Part shown: piece after piece, positions 8,771-17,217 of the stretch
Numbering within the stretch: the stretch's first letter is position 1
How the letters are laid out: each line of letters begins with the position of its first letter
Assembly (NCBI RefSeq): GCF_003688995.1
Contig: NZ_PENI01000013.1
Span: 161,975 to 225,974, forward strand
DNA: 64,000 nt
Direction: 5' to 3'
From: Streptomyces shenzhenensis
Lineage (GTDB): Bacteria > Actinomycetota > Actinomycetes > Streptomycetales > Streptomycetaceae
Made by a program: the position numbers and the translations under genes
Notes under the pieces: model-generated
Told to the model about the DNA's origin: nothing
Database searches by the model: none
The model's input: the letters and a program-made list of their open reading frames with translations, nothing else

Positions 8771-9532
8771 CTAGTCGAGTGGTCCGCCGGCCACGTACAG
8801 CACCTGGCCGGAGACGAAGCCGGCCGCCTCGCCGGTGAAGAAGGCGATGGCGTTGGCGATGTCCTCGGGCTCGCCGACGCGCTGCACCGGGATCTGGGTG
8901 GCGGCGGCCGCCTTGAACTCCTCGAAGCCCATCTTGACGCGCTCGGCGGTGGCCTTGGTCATCTCAGTGGCGATGAAGCCGGGCGCGACGGCGTTGGCGG
9001 TGATGCCGAACCTGCCGAGTTCGATGGCGAGGGTCTTGGTGAAGCCCTGCAGGCCGGCCTTGGCGGCGGAGTAGTTGGCCTGGCCGCGGTTGCCCAGCGC
9101 CGAGGACGAGGAGAGGTTGACGATCCGGCCCCAGCCCGCGTCCACCATGTGCTTCTGGACGGCCCTGGTCATCAGGAACGAGCCGCGCAGGTGCACGTTC
9201 ATGACGGTGTCCCAGTCGGCGGCCGTCATCTTGAACAGCAGGTTGTCGCGGAGCACGCCGGCGTTGTTGACGAGGATCGCCGGGGCGCCGAGCTCCCGGG
9301 CGACGCGCGCGACGGCGGCCTCGGCCTGCGCCTCGTCCGAGACGTCGGCGCCGACCCCGACGGCCCTGCCACCGGCGGCGGTGATCTTCTCCACGGTGTC
9401 CTTGCAGGCGGCCTCGTCGAGGTCGATCACCGCGACCGCGCGGCCCTCGGCGGCCAGCCGGACGGCGGTGGCGGCGCCGATGCCGCGCGCGCCTCCGGTG
9501 ACCACGGCGACCCGCTGCTCAGTGGTGGACAT
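8771..9532 (-). CDS. FabG-like 3-oxoacyl-ACP reductase
   Basis: A 253-residue SDR close to FabG, the NADPH-dependent ketoreductase of fatty-acid synthesis. It shows VVTGGARGIGAATA (cofactor loop), DLDEAA after strand 2, LVNNAGVLRDNLLFKM, catalytic Ser in VNLSSSSALGN, YSAAKAGLQGFTKTLAIELG with the Tyr/Lys pair, and the FabG-typical NAVAPGFIATEMT. The ATG at 9532 with GAGGAG eight bases upstream begins the Rossmann fold directly; the longer open frame upstream is discarded. It is the first gene of a two-gene SDR unit. Because streptomycetes carry many FabG paralogs, a housekeeping role is possible but not certain. Confidence 0.88.
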   Translation of the reverse strand: MSTTEQRVAVVTGGARGIGAATAVRLAAEGRAVAVIDLDEAACKDTVEKITAAGGRAVGVGADVSDEAQAEAAVARVARELGAPAILVNNAGVLRDNLLFKMTAADWDTVMNVHLRGSFLMTRAVQKHMVDAGWGRIVNLSSSSALGNRGQANYSAAKAGLQGFTKTLAIELGRFGITANAVAPGFIATEMTKATAERVKMGFEEFKAAAATQIPVQRVGEPEDIANAIAFFTGEAAGFVSGQVLYVAGGPLD

Positions 9533-9693
9533 TGCTGGTTCTCCTCGCCCTTGAGAGATCCCTGGTCGGCAGAGCCGGTCTGCGGCTCCCACGGTACGCC
9601 CGTCCCGTGAGCGACCGCTTAGTACCCTCGGTGGACGTGACGCTAGAAGCCCTGGCACCCGGTGTCAACGGCCCACCCGGCGCGTGTGACCCA

Positions 9694-10110
9694 TTACCTC
9701 ACCAGGAGGTCCAGCAATCGCTCCGCCTCGGCCGCCGGATCCATGGTGAGCCCGGTGTGCACGGGACCGGGCTGCACGACCGTCGAGCGGGGCGCGATCA
9801 GCCAGCGGAAGCGCCGCCCGGCGTCGTCCCCGGCCGCCTGCCCGGCCGCCTCGCCGCCGGCGCACACCCCTTCGATCGCGCGCAGCGCCGCCCGTACGCC
9901 GTCCGTGTCCGCGGCCGGGTCGAGCGCCAGCAGCCTGGCCTCGTCCAGGTGGATGCGGACCCCCAGATAGGCCCGGGCCCGGCAGTACACGACGACGCCC
10001 GCGTTGATGCACTCGCCGCGCTCGACGCGGGGTACGACGCGCAGCACGGCGTACTCGAAGACGTCACGGCCACCGCCCTGGCCCGGCCTGATGATGTGCC
10101 GCTCGGTCAC
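9694..10110 (-). CDS. DUF3037 protein, partner of the HipA-like kinase
   Basis: This 138-residue protein matches DUF3037: it has the N-terminal strand-turn FEYAVLRVVPRVERGECINA followed by GVVVYCRARAYLGVRI, and C-terminal residues around FRWLIAPRSTVVQPGPVHTG. Its start GTG (10108-10110) overlaps the stop of the upstream kinase gene in a GTGA arrangement, so the two are translationally coupled and probably made in fixed ratio. DUF3037 genes often follow HipA-like kinase genes in bacteria, which suggests the two work together, for example as a kinase and its partner or substrate. No catalytic residues can be assigned. Confidence 0.85.
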   Translation of the reverse strand: MTERHIIRPGQGGGRDVFEYAVLRVVPRVERGECINAGVVVYCRARAYLGVRIHLDEARLLALDPAADTDGVRAALRAIEGVCAGGEAAGQAAGDDAGRRFRWLIAPRSTVVQPGPVHTGLTMDPAAEAERLLDLLVR

Positions 10111-10871
10111 TTGGACCCCTCGATGCCGGTGATGCGCTGGTGGATGACGGCGGCCCGGGCGAGGAGCGGCCGGGCGTAGGCGCGCCGGAGGTCGTCCGGC
10201 GTGTCGAAGCCGGGTTCGTCGGCGAGCCAGACGTCGGGGATCTCCGCGGCCACCTCGGCGAGCAGGTCCACGGTGACCAGCGGGGCCAGCGCGGCGGCGG
10301 CCGCCTCGACGTCCGGGGCGAACCGGGCCAGGGCGTGGTCCGAGGCGTCGTACGGGCGGGCGGCCGAGGACTCGGCGCCCGGCCAGTTGTGGTGCCAGAT
10401 CAGGGTGGCGCCGTGGTCGATGAGCCACAGATCGCCGCGGTGCATCAGCAGGTTGGGGTTGCGCCAGGAGCGGTCGACGTTGTTCACCAGCGCGTCGAAC
10501 CAGACGATCCGCCCGGCCTCCTCGGGGTCCACCGCGAAGGCCAGCGGGTCGAAGCCGAGCGCGCCGGAGAGGAAGTCCATCCCGAGGTTGGTGCCGCCGC
10601 TGGACCTGAGGAGTTCCTGCACCTCCCGGTCGGGCTCGCCGAGCCCCAGCACCGGGTCGAGCGCGATCGTCACGAGCGGGGGCACCCGGAAGCCCAGCCG
10701 GCGCGCCAGTTCCCCGCAGACCACCTCGGCCACCAGGGTCTTGCGGCCCTGCCCCGCTCCGGTGAACTTCATGACATATGTATGGAGGTCGTCGCCCTCG
10801 ACGAGCCCCGGCAGCGAACCCCCCTCACGCAGCGGCGTGATATAGCGAGTTGCAGTCACCTCAGCCAGCAT
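10107..10871 (-). CDS. HipA-like kinase-fold protein
   Basis: A 254-residue protein with the kinase core of HipA-type proteins but much shorter than the approximately 430-residue HipA toxins. Lys35 in TYVMKFTGAGQGRK is the expected ATP-phosphate ligand. The catalytic-loop equivalent is WFDALVNNVDRSWRNPN, with Asp and Asn in the HipA positions, and the metal-binding Asp is in LWLIDHGATLIWHH. There is no HipB-like antitoxin gene next to it; instead the DUF3037 gene follows with a 4-nt overlap. The phosphorylation target is unknown. The protein could equally be a regulatory kinase unrelated to growth arrest. Confidence 0.82.
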   Translation of the reverse strand: MLAEVTATRYITPLREGGSLPGLVEGDDLHTYVMKFTGAGQGRKTLVAEVVCGELARRLGFRVPPLVTIALDPVLGLGEPDREVQELLRSSGGTNLGMDFLSGALGFDPLAFAVDPEEAGRIVWFDALVNNVDRSWRNPNLLMHRGDLWLIDHGATLIWHHNWPGAESSAARPYDASDHALARFAPDVEAAAAALAPLVTVDLLAEVAAEIPDVWLADEPGFDTPDDLRRAYARPLLARAAVIHQRITGIEGSK

Positions 10872-11021
10872 TTTCCCAGGTTACACGGCTCCTTGACCTT
10901 CCAATCCTCGAAGAGCCTTGCACGCCTGCCGCCCGGTGCCCCTTTACGACTCCGCAACGTCGGACCGCATTGACTGGCGCTCGCCGACGCCGAAGGACGG
11001 CTCGGTGGAAGGGACTGCACC

Positions 11022-11252
11022 ATGAAGATCAGGAAGCCCCTGGCCGGGCTCGCCCTCGTCCTCGCCCTGTCCGGCGGCGGGATCGCCGCCGCCTCGCTGG
11101 CTCACGCGGACACCTCCGCCCCGACGGCCCCGGCCGGCGGGACGCAGGCGGCCGACGAGGCCCCCGAGATCGGCGCGGTGGGCCGGACGGCGGACCGGCC
11201 CGGACCGGGAGTGACGGTCCACAAGGCCGAGGCCGCGGTCCGAGTGCGATAG
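11022..11252 (+). CDS. Small secreted peptide
   Basis: This gene encodes 76 residues: a clear Sec signal peptide (KIRK n-region, hydrophobic LAGLALVLALSGGGIAAASL, cleavage after AHA near residue 29) and a mature part of about 47 residues that is acidic to neutral and lacks cysteines. The ATG at 11022 is preceded by GGAAGGGAC. It lies 110 bp upstream of a response regulator and sensor kinase in the same direction, but a hairpin terminator lies between. A role as signal or as target of that system is only a guess. No family recognised. Confidence 0.65.
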   Translation: MKIRKPLAGLALVLALSGGGIAAASLAHADTSAPTAPAGGTQAADEAPEIGAVGRTADRPGPGVTVHKAEAAVRVR

Positions 11253-11263
11253 GCCCTGTCGCC

Positions 11264-11301
11264 GGCGGGCCGGGGTGAGAATGAGGGCGCCCCGGCCCGC
11301 C
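11264..11301 (+). terminator. Hairpin terminator after the secreted peptide gene
   Basis: Perfect 12-base arms (11264-11275 and 11290-11301) around a 14-base loop, starting 12 bases after the stop codon of the secreted-peptide gene. The stem is entirely G/C. It separates that gene from the response regulator that starts at 11363. Confidence 0.75.
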
Positions 11302-11362
11302 TGGGCGGCAGGTGGTCCGCTGGGATGCGGGCAGTGGGCAACGGACGTGGGAGGGACACTGC

Positions 11363-12025
11363 GTGAAGGTGTTGTTGGCGGAGGACGAACCGATCCTGGC
11401 CCGGGCCGTCCGCAACAGGCTGCACCGGGCGGGGCTGACGGTCGACGTCGTCCACGACGGCCGGGCCGCGGTGGATCACCTGCGGTCGCAGGAGTACGAG
11501 GCGGTCGTTCTCGACCGGGACCTGCCGCTGCTCTCCGGTGACGAGGTGTGCCGGTACATCGTCGCCCACCACATGTCGACGGGGGTGCTGATGCTGACCG
11601 CGTCGGCGACGCTCGCCGACCGGGTCGCGGGACTGCGGACAGGAGCCGACGACTACCTCACCAAACCGTTCGAGTTCCCCGAACTCATCGCGCGACTGCG
11701 GGCGTTGCAACGCCGGTCCGGTCCCAGGACACCGCCGGAGCTGCGCTTCGGCGAACTCCGCCTCGACCCCTTCACGCACCAGGCGTTCCGTGGCGGCACG
11801 CTCCTGCCGCTCAGCCCCAAGGAGTTCCGCATCCTGGAGCAACTGCTGCGCGCACAGGGTGGTGTGCTCAGCGCGGAGACGCTTCTGCAGCGCGCGTGGG
11901 ACGAGCACGCCGACCCCTTCACCAACTCCCCCCGCGTGGCCATCTCCACGCTGCGCAAGAAGCTCGGCAGGCCATGGCCGATCGAGACCGTTCCCGGTGT
12001 CGGGTACCGCGTTGTCCGCACCTGA
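11363..12025 (+). CDS. OmpR/PhoB-family response regulator
   Basis: A 220-residue two-component regulator. The receiver domain begins VKVLLAEDEPILARAVRNRL, with acidic pocket residues E7 and D8, phospho-acceptor Asp51 in EAVVLDRDLPLLSG, the conserved Thr in MLTASAT and the Lys in YLTKPFEFPELIARL. The DNA-binding winged helix occupies the last 95 residues (LSPKEFRILEQLLRAQGG to ETVPGVGYRVV). The GTG at 11363 is chosen because GGGAGGG precedes it and the receiver begins there. The kinase gene overlaps its 3' end, so the two form one translational unit. Confidence 0.93.
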   Translation: MKVLLAEDEPILARAVRNRLHRAGLTVDVVHDGRAAVDHLRSQEYEAVVLDRDLPLLSGDEVCRYIVAHHMSTGVLMLTASATLADRVAGLRTGADDYLTKPFEFPELIARLRALQRRSGPRTPPELRFGELRLDPFTHQAFRGGTLLPLSPKEFRILEQLLRAQGGVLSAETLLQRAWDEHADPFTNSPRVAISTLRKKLGRPWPIETVPGVGYRVVRT

Positions 12026-13214
12026 CGAGGACGGGACACCGCGACCGGCTCCCCGCAGGTCCCTCAGCGCCCAGATCATCGGGAGCCTGATCGCCGTCTT
12101 CACCGTGCTGGCCCTGGTCATGATCGCCACCATCACGCTGCTGACGGCCTACGTTCCCGCCGGCATCGTCGGAGGGACACCGGCGGTCGCGCCCGGCACG
12201 ACCGGAGGCGCGCTTCCACCCTCCACGGCTACGGCGGGTCCGGTCCTGCCCCGGCAGGAGGTCGGGCGGCTGCTGGTGTTCTCGGCGATCGCCCTCACCG
12301 TCGGGGTCGTCTCCGGAGCGTTCGCCGTGCGCCGGATCGTACGGCGCTCGCTGGCACCGCTGAGCGCGATGACCGACGCGGCACGCCAGGCCGCCGCCAC
12401 GGACCTGCGCGCCCGGGTACCGGTGGGCCGGACCAGGGACGAGATCACCGACCTGGCCGTCACCTTCAACGTCATGCTCGCGAGACTGGACGACGCCTTC
12501 GAGGCACAGCGCCGTTTCGCGGCGAACGCCTCCCACGAACTGCGGACACCACTGGCCACCACGCAGGCGGTCATCGACGACGCGCTGGCCGACGAGCCGC
12601 CCGGACCGGCACATGACCTCCTGCAGGACCTGCGCACCCTGAACAGCCGCAGTGTCCGCACCGTACGCACGCTGCTGGACCTCGCGGACACCCAAGCGGG
12701 CCGGGGCACCCGGGAGGAGACCGACCTGACGTCGGTCGTCCGGCAGGAAGCCGAGGCGCACCGCACCGCCGCCCTGGAGAACGACGTGACGATGAGCGAG
12801 ACCCTCGACCCCGCCGTGGTCGACGCGGAGGCGGCCCTGGTCCGCCTCATGGTGCGCAACCTCCTCGACAACGCCGTACGCCACAACCACCGCGGTGGCC
12901 GGGTCGAGCTGACGCTGCGCGACGAAGGGCCCGCCCTGCTGCTCCGCGTCACCAATACCGGCGCCCTCATGGCCCCCCAGGAGGCCGCCGCGATCGTCGA
13001 ACCCTTCCACCGCGGCGCCGGACGCCTGGGCAGCGACGGCAGCGGACTGGGAGCCGCTCTGGTGGCGGCCGTCGTCACCCGCCACGACTGGCGACTCGAC
13101 CTGCGCCCCCGGCCCCACGGCGGGCTGACCGCCGAGGTCCGCATACCGCACACCGCTCCGGGACCGGACCGCGCCGGCACCGGATCGGCGCCCTCGCGCC
13201 GCGGCGCGCGCTGA
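11997..13214 (+). CDS. Sensor histidine kinase
   Basis: A kinase of about 405 residues paired with the upstream regulator. It has two membrane helices (about 27-50 and 91-111) around a short outside loop of roughly 40 residues, a HAMP linker, the phospho-acceptor His180 in NASHELRTPLATTQ, an N box NLLDNAVRHN and a G2-type loop GSDGSGLGAALVAAV. The G1 box reads RVTNTGALM instead of the usual D-x-G-x-G, so ATP binding may be unusual although this variation recurs in actinobacterial kinases. The start is uncertain: GTG 11997 or TTG 12012, both inside the regulator gene. The small sensor loop suggests detection within or near the membrane. Confidence 0.88.
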   Translation: MSGTALSAPDEDGTPRPAPRRSLSAQIIGSLIAVFTVLALVMIATITLLTAYVPAGIVGGTPAVAPGTTGGALPPSTATAGPVLPRQEVGRLLVFSAIALTVGVVSGAFAVRRIVRRSLAPLSAMTDAARQAAATDLRARVPVGRTRDEITDLAVTFNVMLARLDDAFEAQRRFAANASHELRTPLATTQAVIDDALADEPPGPAHDLLQDLRTLNSRSVRTVRTLLDLADTQAGRGTREETDLTSVVRQEAEAHRTAALENDVTMSETLDPAVVDAEAALVRLMVRNLLDNAVRHNHRGGRVELTLRDEGPALLLRVTNTGALMAPQEAAAIVEPFHRGAGRLGSDGSGLGAALVAAVVTRHDWRLDLRPRPHGGLTAEVRIPHTAPGPDRAGTGSAPSRRGAR

Positions 13215-13240
13215 TCAACTCTTCCTCCCGCCAGGCAGGG

Positions 13241-14026
13241 TCAGCCGTTCGGGTACAGCTCGGCGATCAGCTGGGTCCGCTTCATGGTCCACTGCGCCAC
13301 CATGTCGTGCACGAGGTAGAGATCGCGGCGCCGGGTCCACGGCTGCCCGGACTCGGGGTCGTAGGTGTCCGGCATGGTGAAGCCTTCCGGCGCAAAGGCG
13401 CTCATGCCCCGGCCTTCGGTGGTGAGCACGCAACGCTTGATGTGGTCCCGCCAGCCGACCACGCCGGCCGTCCCGATCCCGCCGGGCGCGGCCTTGCGCA
13501 ACTCGGCCACCTGGGCGGCGACGCCATCGGTGCTCAGATAGGTGATCGTGCCGTCGGCAGCGATCACCGGCTCGATCGCGGTCACCTGGTCAAGCCCGTG
13601 CTTGGCGGTGAGGAAGTGCGCGATCTCCCACTGGGCGTAGACCGGCAGTGTGCGCACCGCCCTGATCTCGGCGACCACGTCGGCGAGTTGCTCGTTCATG
13701 GGCCCCGGTTCCGCAAGCACCTTGGTCGGGTCGCCGCCGTCGGCCGGCGGCCGGTTGCCGAAGGAGTAGGCGACGATGAAGTCCAGTCGGTCCGTCGGTG
13801 CGGCGGCCGGGGCCCAGTCGAATCCGATGTCGAAGATCCAGGGGACCACGGTCCGGGCCGTGTCGCGGTCCTGGAGCACCGCCGCCAGCACCCTCATCAT
13901 CTCGCGCTGGAGGTGCGCGTCCGCCTGGGGCTTCACCGGCTGCCCGGGACGGCCCGACGCGGCGCCCATCAGCAAGGGAGATGCGGCGGCGGCGGACAGT
14001 GCGGCGGCAAAGGCGCGTCGTTCCAT
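13241..14026 (-). CDS. Exported protein of unknown function
   Basis: A 261-residue exported protein. The N-terminus MERRAFAAALSAAAASPLLM is a signal sequence with an R-R-x-F start that could be Tat-type. The mature part contains VPWIFDIGFDWAPA, YAQWEIAHFLTAKHGLDQVT and a C-terminal MVAQWTMKRTQLIAELYPNG. The ATG at 14026 has GGAGAG about eight bases upstream. I do not recognise the family with certainty. It converges on the kinase gene with a 26-bp gap and is divergent from the rhamnosidase-like gene across a 414-bp regulatory region. Confidence 0.7.
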   Translation of the reverse strand: MERRAFAAALSAAAASPLLMGAASGRPGQPVKPQADAHLQREMMRVLAAVLQDRDTARTVVPWIFDIGFDWAPAAAPTDRLDFIVAYSFGNRPPADGGDPTKVLAEPGPMNEQLADVVAEIRAVRTLPVYAQWEIAHFLTAKHGLDQVTAIEPVIAADGTITYLSTDGVAAQVAELRKAAPGGIGTAGVVGWRDHIKRCVLTTEGRGMSAFAPEGFTMPDTYDPESGQPWTRRRDLYLVHDMVAQWTMKRTQLIAELYPNG

Positions 14027-14210
14027 GGGGCGGTCTCTCCTGTGGGCGCGGGTGTCCTGCGAACGGCCTGATCCTGGGCGGACGACGTGACCCGTCAGTC
14101 AAGGGAGAGGGACGCGACGGTGAAGTCCGGTCCAGGATTGCCGGCTCCCGGTCAGCGGGGTGTGCGGGGTCACGCCGGACAGCGGGAGACAACGTTGCCA
14201 AGAGGCCCCG

Positions 14211-14257
14211 TAAAATCGTTTCATCCCATTGACCTGAACGCGTCACAAGGCTACGTT
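14211..14257 (+). promoter_or_regulatory. Promoter with operator-like site for the GH78 gene
   Basis: A sigma-70 type promoter can be read: -35 TTGACC (14229-14234), 17-bp spacer, -10 TACGTT (14252-14257). Just upstream lies TAAAATCGTTTCATC (14211-14225), which resembles the A/T-flanked central CG half-sites bound by LacI-family repressors and matches a second site close to the gene. This would place the transcript start near 14264, leaving a leader of about 175 bases before the start codon. Confidence 0.5.
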
Positions 14258-14390
14258 TTGCGCCGTACCAGCCCCTGCCCGGGACAGCGGTACAGCGATG
14301 GACAGCAGTCGAACCGCGCCCAGGACCCGGCCCGGTCGGCCCGGAGCAGCCACCGGGGAGCACCGGCCGTCCCCGAACGAGCAGTGATCG

Positions 14391-14404
14391 TTTAAATCGA
14401 TTCA
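14391..14404 (+). promoter_or_regulatory. Second LacI-family-like operator near the GH78 start
   Basis: The sequence TTTAAATCGATTCA has a perfect palindromic core AATCGATT and shares AAATCG(A/T)TTCA with the site at 14211-14225, 180 bp upstream. Two similar AT-rich sites in an otherwise GC-rich gap suggest binding of a sugar-responsive repressor, possibly with looping. No LacI gene lies in the window. Confidence 0.45.
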
Positions 14405-14440
14405 CAACCGCCTTCCCCAGCTCACCCACCAGGAGCGCAC

Positions 14441-17083
14441 ATGCCCCAGGACGAGCAAGCAGCCGCAGCACCGCAGCGCCGGACCGTGCTCAGGGCAGGT
14501 CTCGGTGGCGCCGCGCTCGCGATGACGGGACTGTCCGCCTTCTCCGTCGGCCGGGCCGCGGCGGCGACCGGCACGTCCGGCGCGGCACCGCAGCCGGCCG
14601 GGGCCCTGTCCACGCCGCACTGGCAGCGCTACGTCCAGGCACCCCCGGACCGGACGGTCCGCCCGGTGAAGGTGGTCCGCTCGAGCGGCGACGTGACAGC
14701 TCCCGAGGCCCTGCTGGCCGCCGGCGGCGCGGTGACCGTGCTCAGACGCCCGGTCCCCGCGCCCGCCCCCCGATGGCCGGAGGGCACCACCGCGGCCGCT
14801 TCCTCGGTGCACGGCCCCAACAACGGCAACGACGGCAGGCCACGGACGTACGACGCGTCCAACGCCGTCGACGGGGACCCCGACACCTTCTGGAACGACG
14901 ACACCATCGACGCCTACCCGGACACTCTCACCATCACCGCGCCGGACGCCATGGCACTGCCCGGCGTGACCCTCCTGTCCAACACGGACGGCGTACCGGC
15001 CGACTTCACCGTCGAGACCTGGGACGGCACCGCTTGGCAGATCCGGGCGACGGTCGCCGGCAACAGCGCGGTGCAGTGCCCGGTTCCGTTCGACGCGCCC
15101 GTCACCACCACCCGCGTACGGATCACCGTCACCGCCGACCAGGTCACCCCCAAAGGCACCTTCACCCGCGTCAACGAGGTGTGGCCGGACGTGGTGACGT
15201 CCGCCGATGTGCCAAGGGTGGTCGTGGACTTCGGCAAGGTCGTCGTGGGGTACCCACAGGTCCGCTTCGCCTGGGCGTCCGACGGCAACCCCGGTGTGCG
15301 GCTGGCCTTCTCCGAAACGCTGCAGTTCCTCACCGACCGGTCCGACTTCACCCGCTCCGACCAGTCCGGCGTCGCCGGAGGGGGGACCGATCAGTTCGCC
15401 GTCCCCGCCGAAGGCGCCGACTGGACGGACCGCAAGGGCTATCAGGCCGGGGACAAAGTGTACGCGGACGGCCTGCACGGCTTCCGGTACCTGCAGATCA
15501 GCCTGGACGCCCTGACCTCCGACGCGCCGGCCGCGCAACCATACGGCCAGGTCGCCATCGACAGTGTCTCCCTGGACTTCACCGCCTACCTCGGCACTCC
15601 CGACACCTTCCGTGGCTGGTTCCTGTCCTCCGACGAGGCCCTCAACCGGCACTGGTACGCGGCCGCTTACACCAACGAACTCGTCACCGACACCTTCCGG
15701 CCGGACGACGTGGACCCTCGTGATGCCGACACCCCCACGCTGCACGGCAGGCTCGTTCTGCACGACGGCGCGAAGCGCGACCGCGACCCCTACGTCGGCG
15801 ACGTGGCGGTGGCCGGGCGCACGCTCTACCTGACGCATGACGATGCCGCCGCGGCGGCGCGCAACGTCCTGGCCGACCTCGCGGACCACCAGCGGGCCGA
15901 CGGCTGGATCCCGCCCGCGTCGATCGCCGGCTATGCGCTGACCCTGTTCGACTACCCACTCTGGTGGGTCACTTGCAGCTGGGACTACGTGCTGTACACC
16001 GGCGACCGCGACTATGCCGCCCGGTACTATCCGCACCTGGTGAAGGTGCTCGACTCCTGGTATCCGAGCGTCACCGACTCGGACGGCCTGCTGAGCAAGG
16101 GCCTCGGCGGCACCGGCAACTACGGCGATTACGCCTTCCTTCCCCGGACCGGCCGCGTCACCTACTACAACGTCGCCTACGTCCAGGCCCTGAACGACGC
16201 CGCCGAGATCGCCCGGCTGCTGGGGCACCCCGATGACGCGGCCCGCTGGCGGGCACGGGCCGAACAGGTCGCCGAAGCGGTCAACACGCATCTGTGGGAC
16301 GAGAATGCGGGCGCCTACCTCGACAGCGCGACGGGCCCCGTACGGCACGCCCAGGACGGGAACGCCATCGCCGTCACCGCGGGCGTCGCCGACCAGGCAC
16401 GAGCGGAATCCGCCCTGGACCACCTGGCGGCCACCACCACGCGGCCGTACGGGAACGCGTTCATGGACAACGACACGCTCTTCGGCGGGTCTTCGCAGCG
16501 GGTCTACGCCTTCACCTCCTACCCCGAACTGGTCGCCCGCTTCCTGACCGGCAGAGCCGACTCGGCGATCGACCAGATCAAGCGGACCTACGGCTGGATG
16601 GAAGCGCACGACCCGGGTGTCACGCACTGGGAGGGCATCGGCCCGGGCGGCATACCGTACGAGGACGCCTACACCAGCATGGCGCACGGCTGGTCGACCG
16701 GTGTACTGCCCGCGCTCACCAACCAGTTGCTCGGTGTGCTGCCGACCTCACCGGGGTTCGCCACCTGGACGGTCCGCCCGCATCCGGGCTCGGTGGCCTG
16801 GGCCCAGGGACAGGTACCCACTCCCCACGGCCCGTTGCGGGTGAGCTGGAGCAACGAAAGGTCCGGCGAGTTCAGACTCACCGTCGACAGCCCGCGGGGC
16901 ACTCGGGGCACGGTCGCCGTGCCCACGTGGGGACAACCCGTCTCCGTCCGCGTCGACGGGCGACCCGTTCGGCGCGACGGGACCGGAAGGGGTTACGGCG
17001 CCCGGTCGGCCGACGGCTACGTCGTCCTGGCCGGCCTGGAGCCGGGGGCACACAGGATTGAGCTGCGCCGGACTTCGCAGTGA
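14441..17083 (+). CDS. Secreted alpha-L-rhamnosidase-like glycoside hydrolase (GH78 type)
   Basis: An 880-residue exported enzyme. The N-terminus has a Tat signal with the twin arginines R13-R14 (Q-R-R-T-V-L-R-A-G) and a hydrophobic stretch to about residue 45. A discoidin-like (F5/8 type C) carbohydrate-binding region follows at about 120-240 (SNAVDGDPDTFWNDD). The catalytic (alpha/alpha)6 barrel spans about 400-800; its GH78 acid motif is DGAKRDRDPYVGD, and other family marks are CSWDYVLYTGDRDY and SMAHGWSTG. The final 80 residues form a beta-sandwich. GH78 enzymes release rhamnose from plant or microbial glycosides. Start ATG 14441 has AGGAGC five bases upstream. It stands alone with its own promoter. 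Confidence 0.85.
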   Translation: MPQDEQAAAAPQRRTVLRAGLGGAALAMTGLSAFSVGRAAAATGTSGAAPQPAGALSTPHWQRYVQAPPDRTVRPVKVVRSSGDVTAPEALLAAGGAVTVLRRPVPAPAPRWPEGTTAAASSVHGPNNGNDGRPRTYDASNAVDGDPDTFWNDDTIDAYPDTLTITAPDAMALPGVTLLSNTDGVPADFTVETWDGTAWQIRATVAGNSAVQCPVPFDAPVTTTRVRITVTADQVTPKGTFTRVNEVWPDVVTSADVPRVVVDFGKVVVGYPQVRFAWASDGNPGVRLAFSETLQFLTDRSDFTRSDQSGVAGGGTDQFAVPAEGADWTDRKGYQAGDKVYADGLHGFRYLQISLDALTSDAPAAQPYGQVAIDSVSLDFTAYLGTPDTFRGWFLSSDEALNRHWYAAAYTNELVTDTFRPDDVDPRDADTPTLHGRLVLHDGAKRDRDPYVGDVAVAGRTLYLTHDDAAAAARNVLADLADHQRADGWIPPASIAGYALTLFDYPLWWVTCSWDYVLYTGDRDYAARYYPHLVKVLDSWYPSVTDSDGLLSKGLGGTGNYGDYAFLPRTGRVTYYNVAYVQALNDAAEIARLLGHPDDAARWRARAEQVAEAVNTHLWDENAGAYLDSATGPVRHAQDGNAIAVTAGVADQARAESALDHLAATTTRPYGNAFMDNDTLFGGSSQRVYAFTSYPELVARFLTGRADSAIDQIKRTYGWMEAHDPGVTHWEGIGPGGIPYEDAYTSMAHGWSTGVLPALTNQLLGVLPTSPGFATWTVRPHPGSVAWAQGQVPTPHGPLRVSWSNERSGEFRLTVDSPRGTRGTVAVPTWGQPVSVRVDGRPVRRDGTGRGYGARSADGYVVLAGLEPGAHRIELRRTSQ

Positions 17084-17217
17084 CCGTGAAGCCGGTGCGG
17101 TGAGGCCGGCCGCCGGCCGGGCGATGGCGGACTCGGCAACCCGCCGAACGCGGCCCAGGCCCGAACCATGCAGTCGGCCCCGCGTGGCGGTCTTCGGAAC
17201 GCTGCCGCGCTCACACA

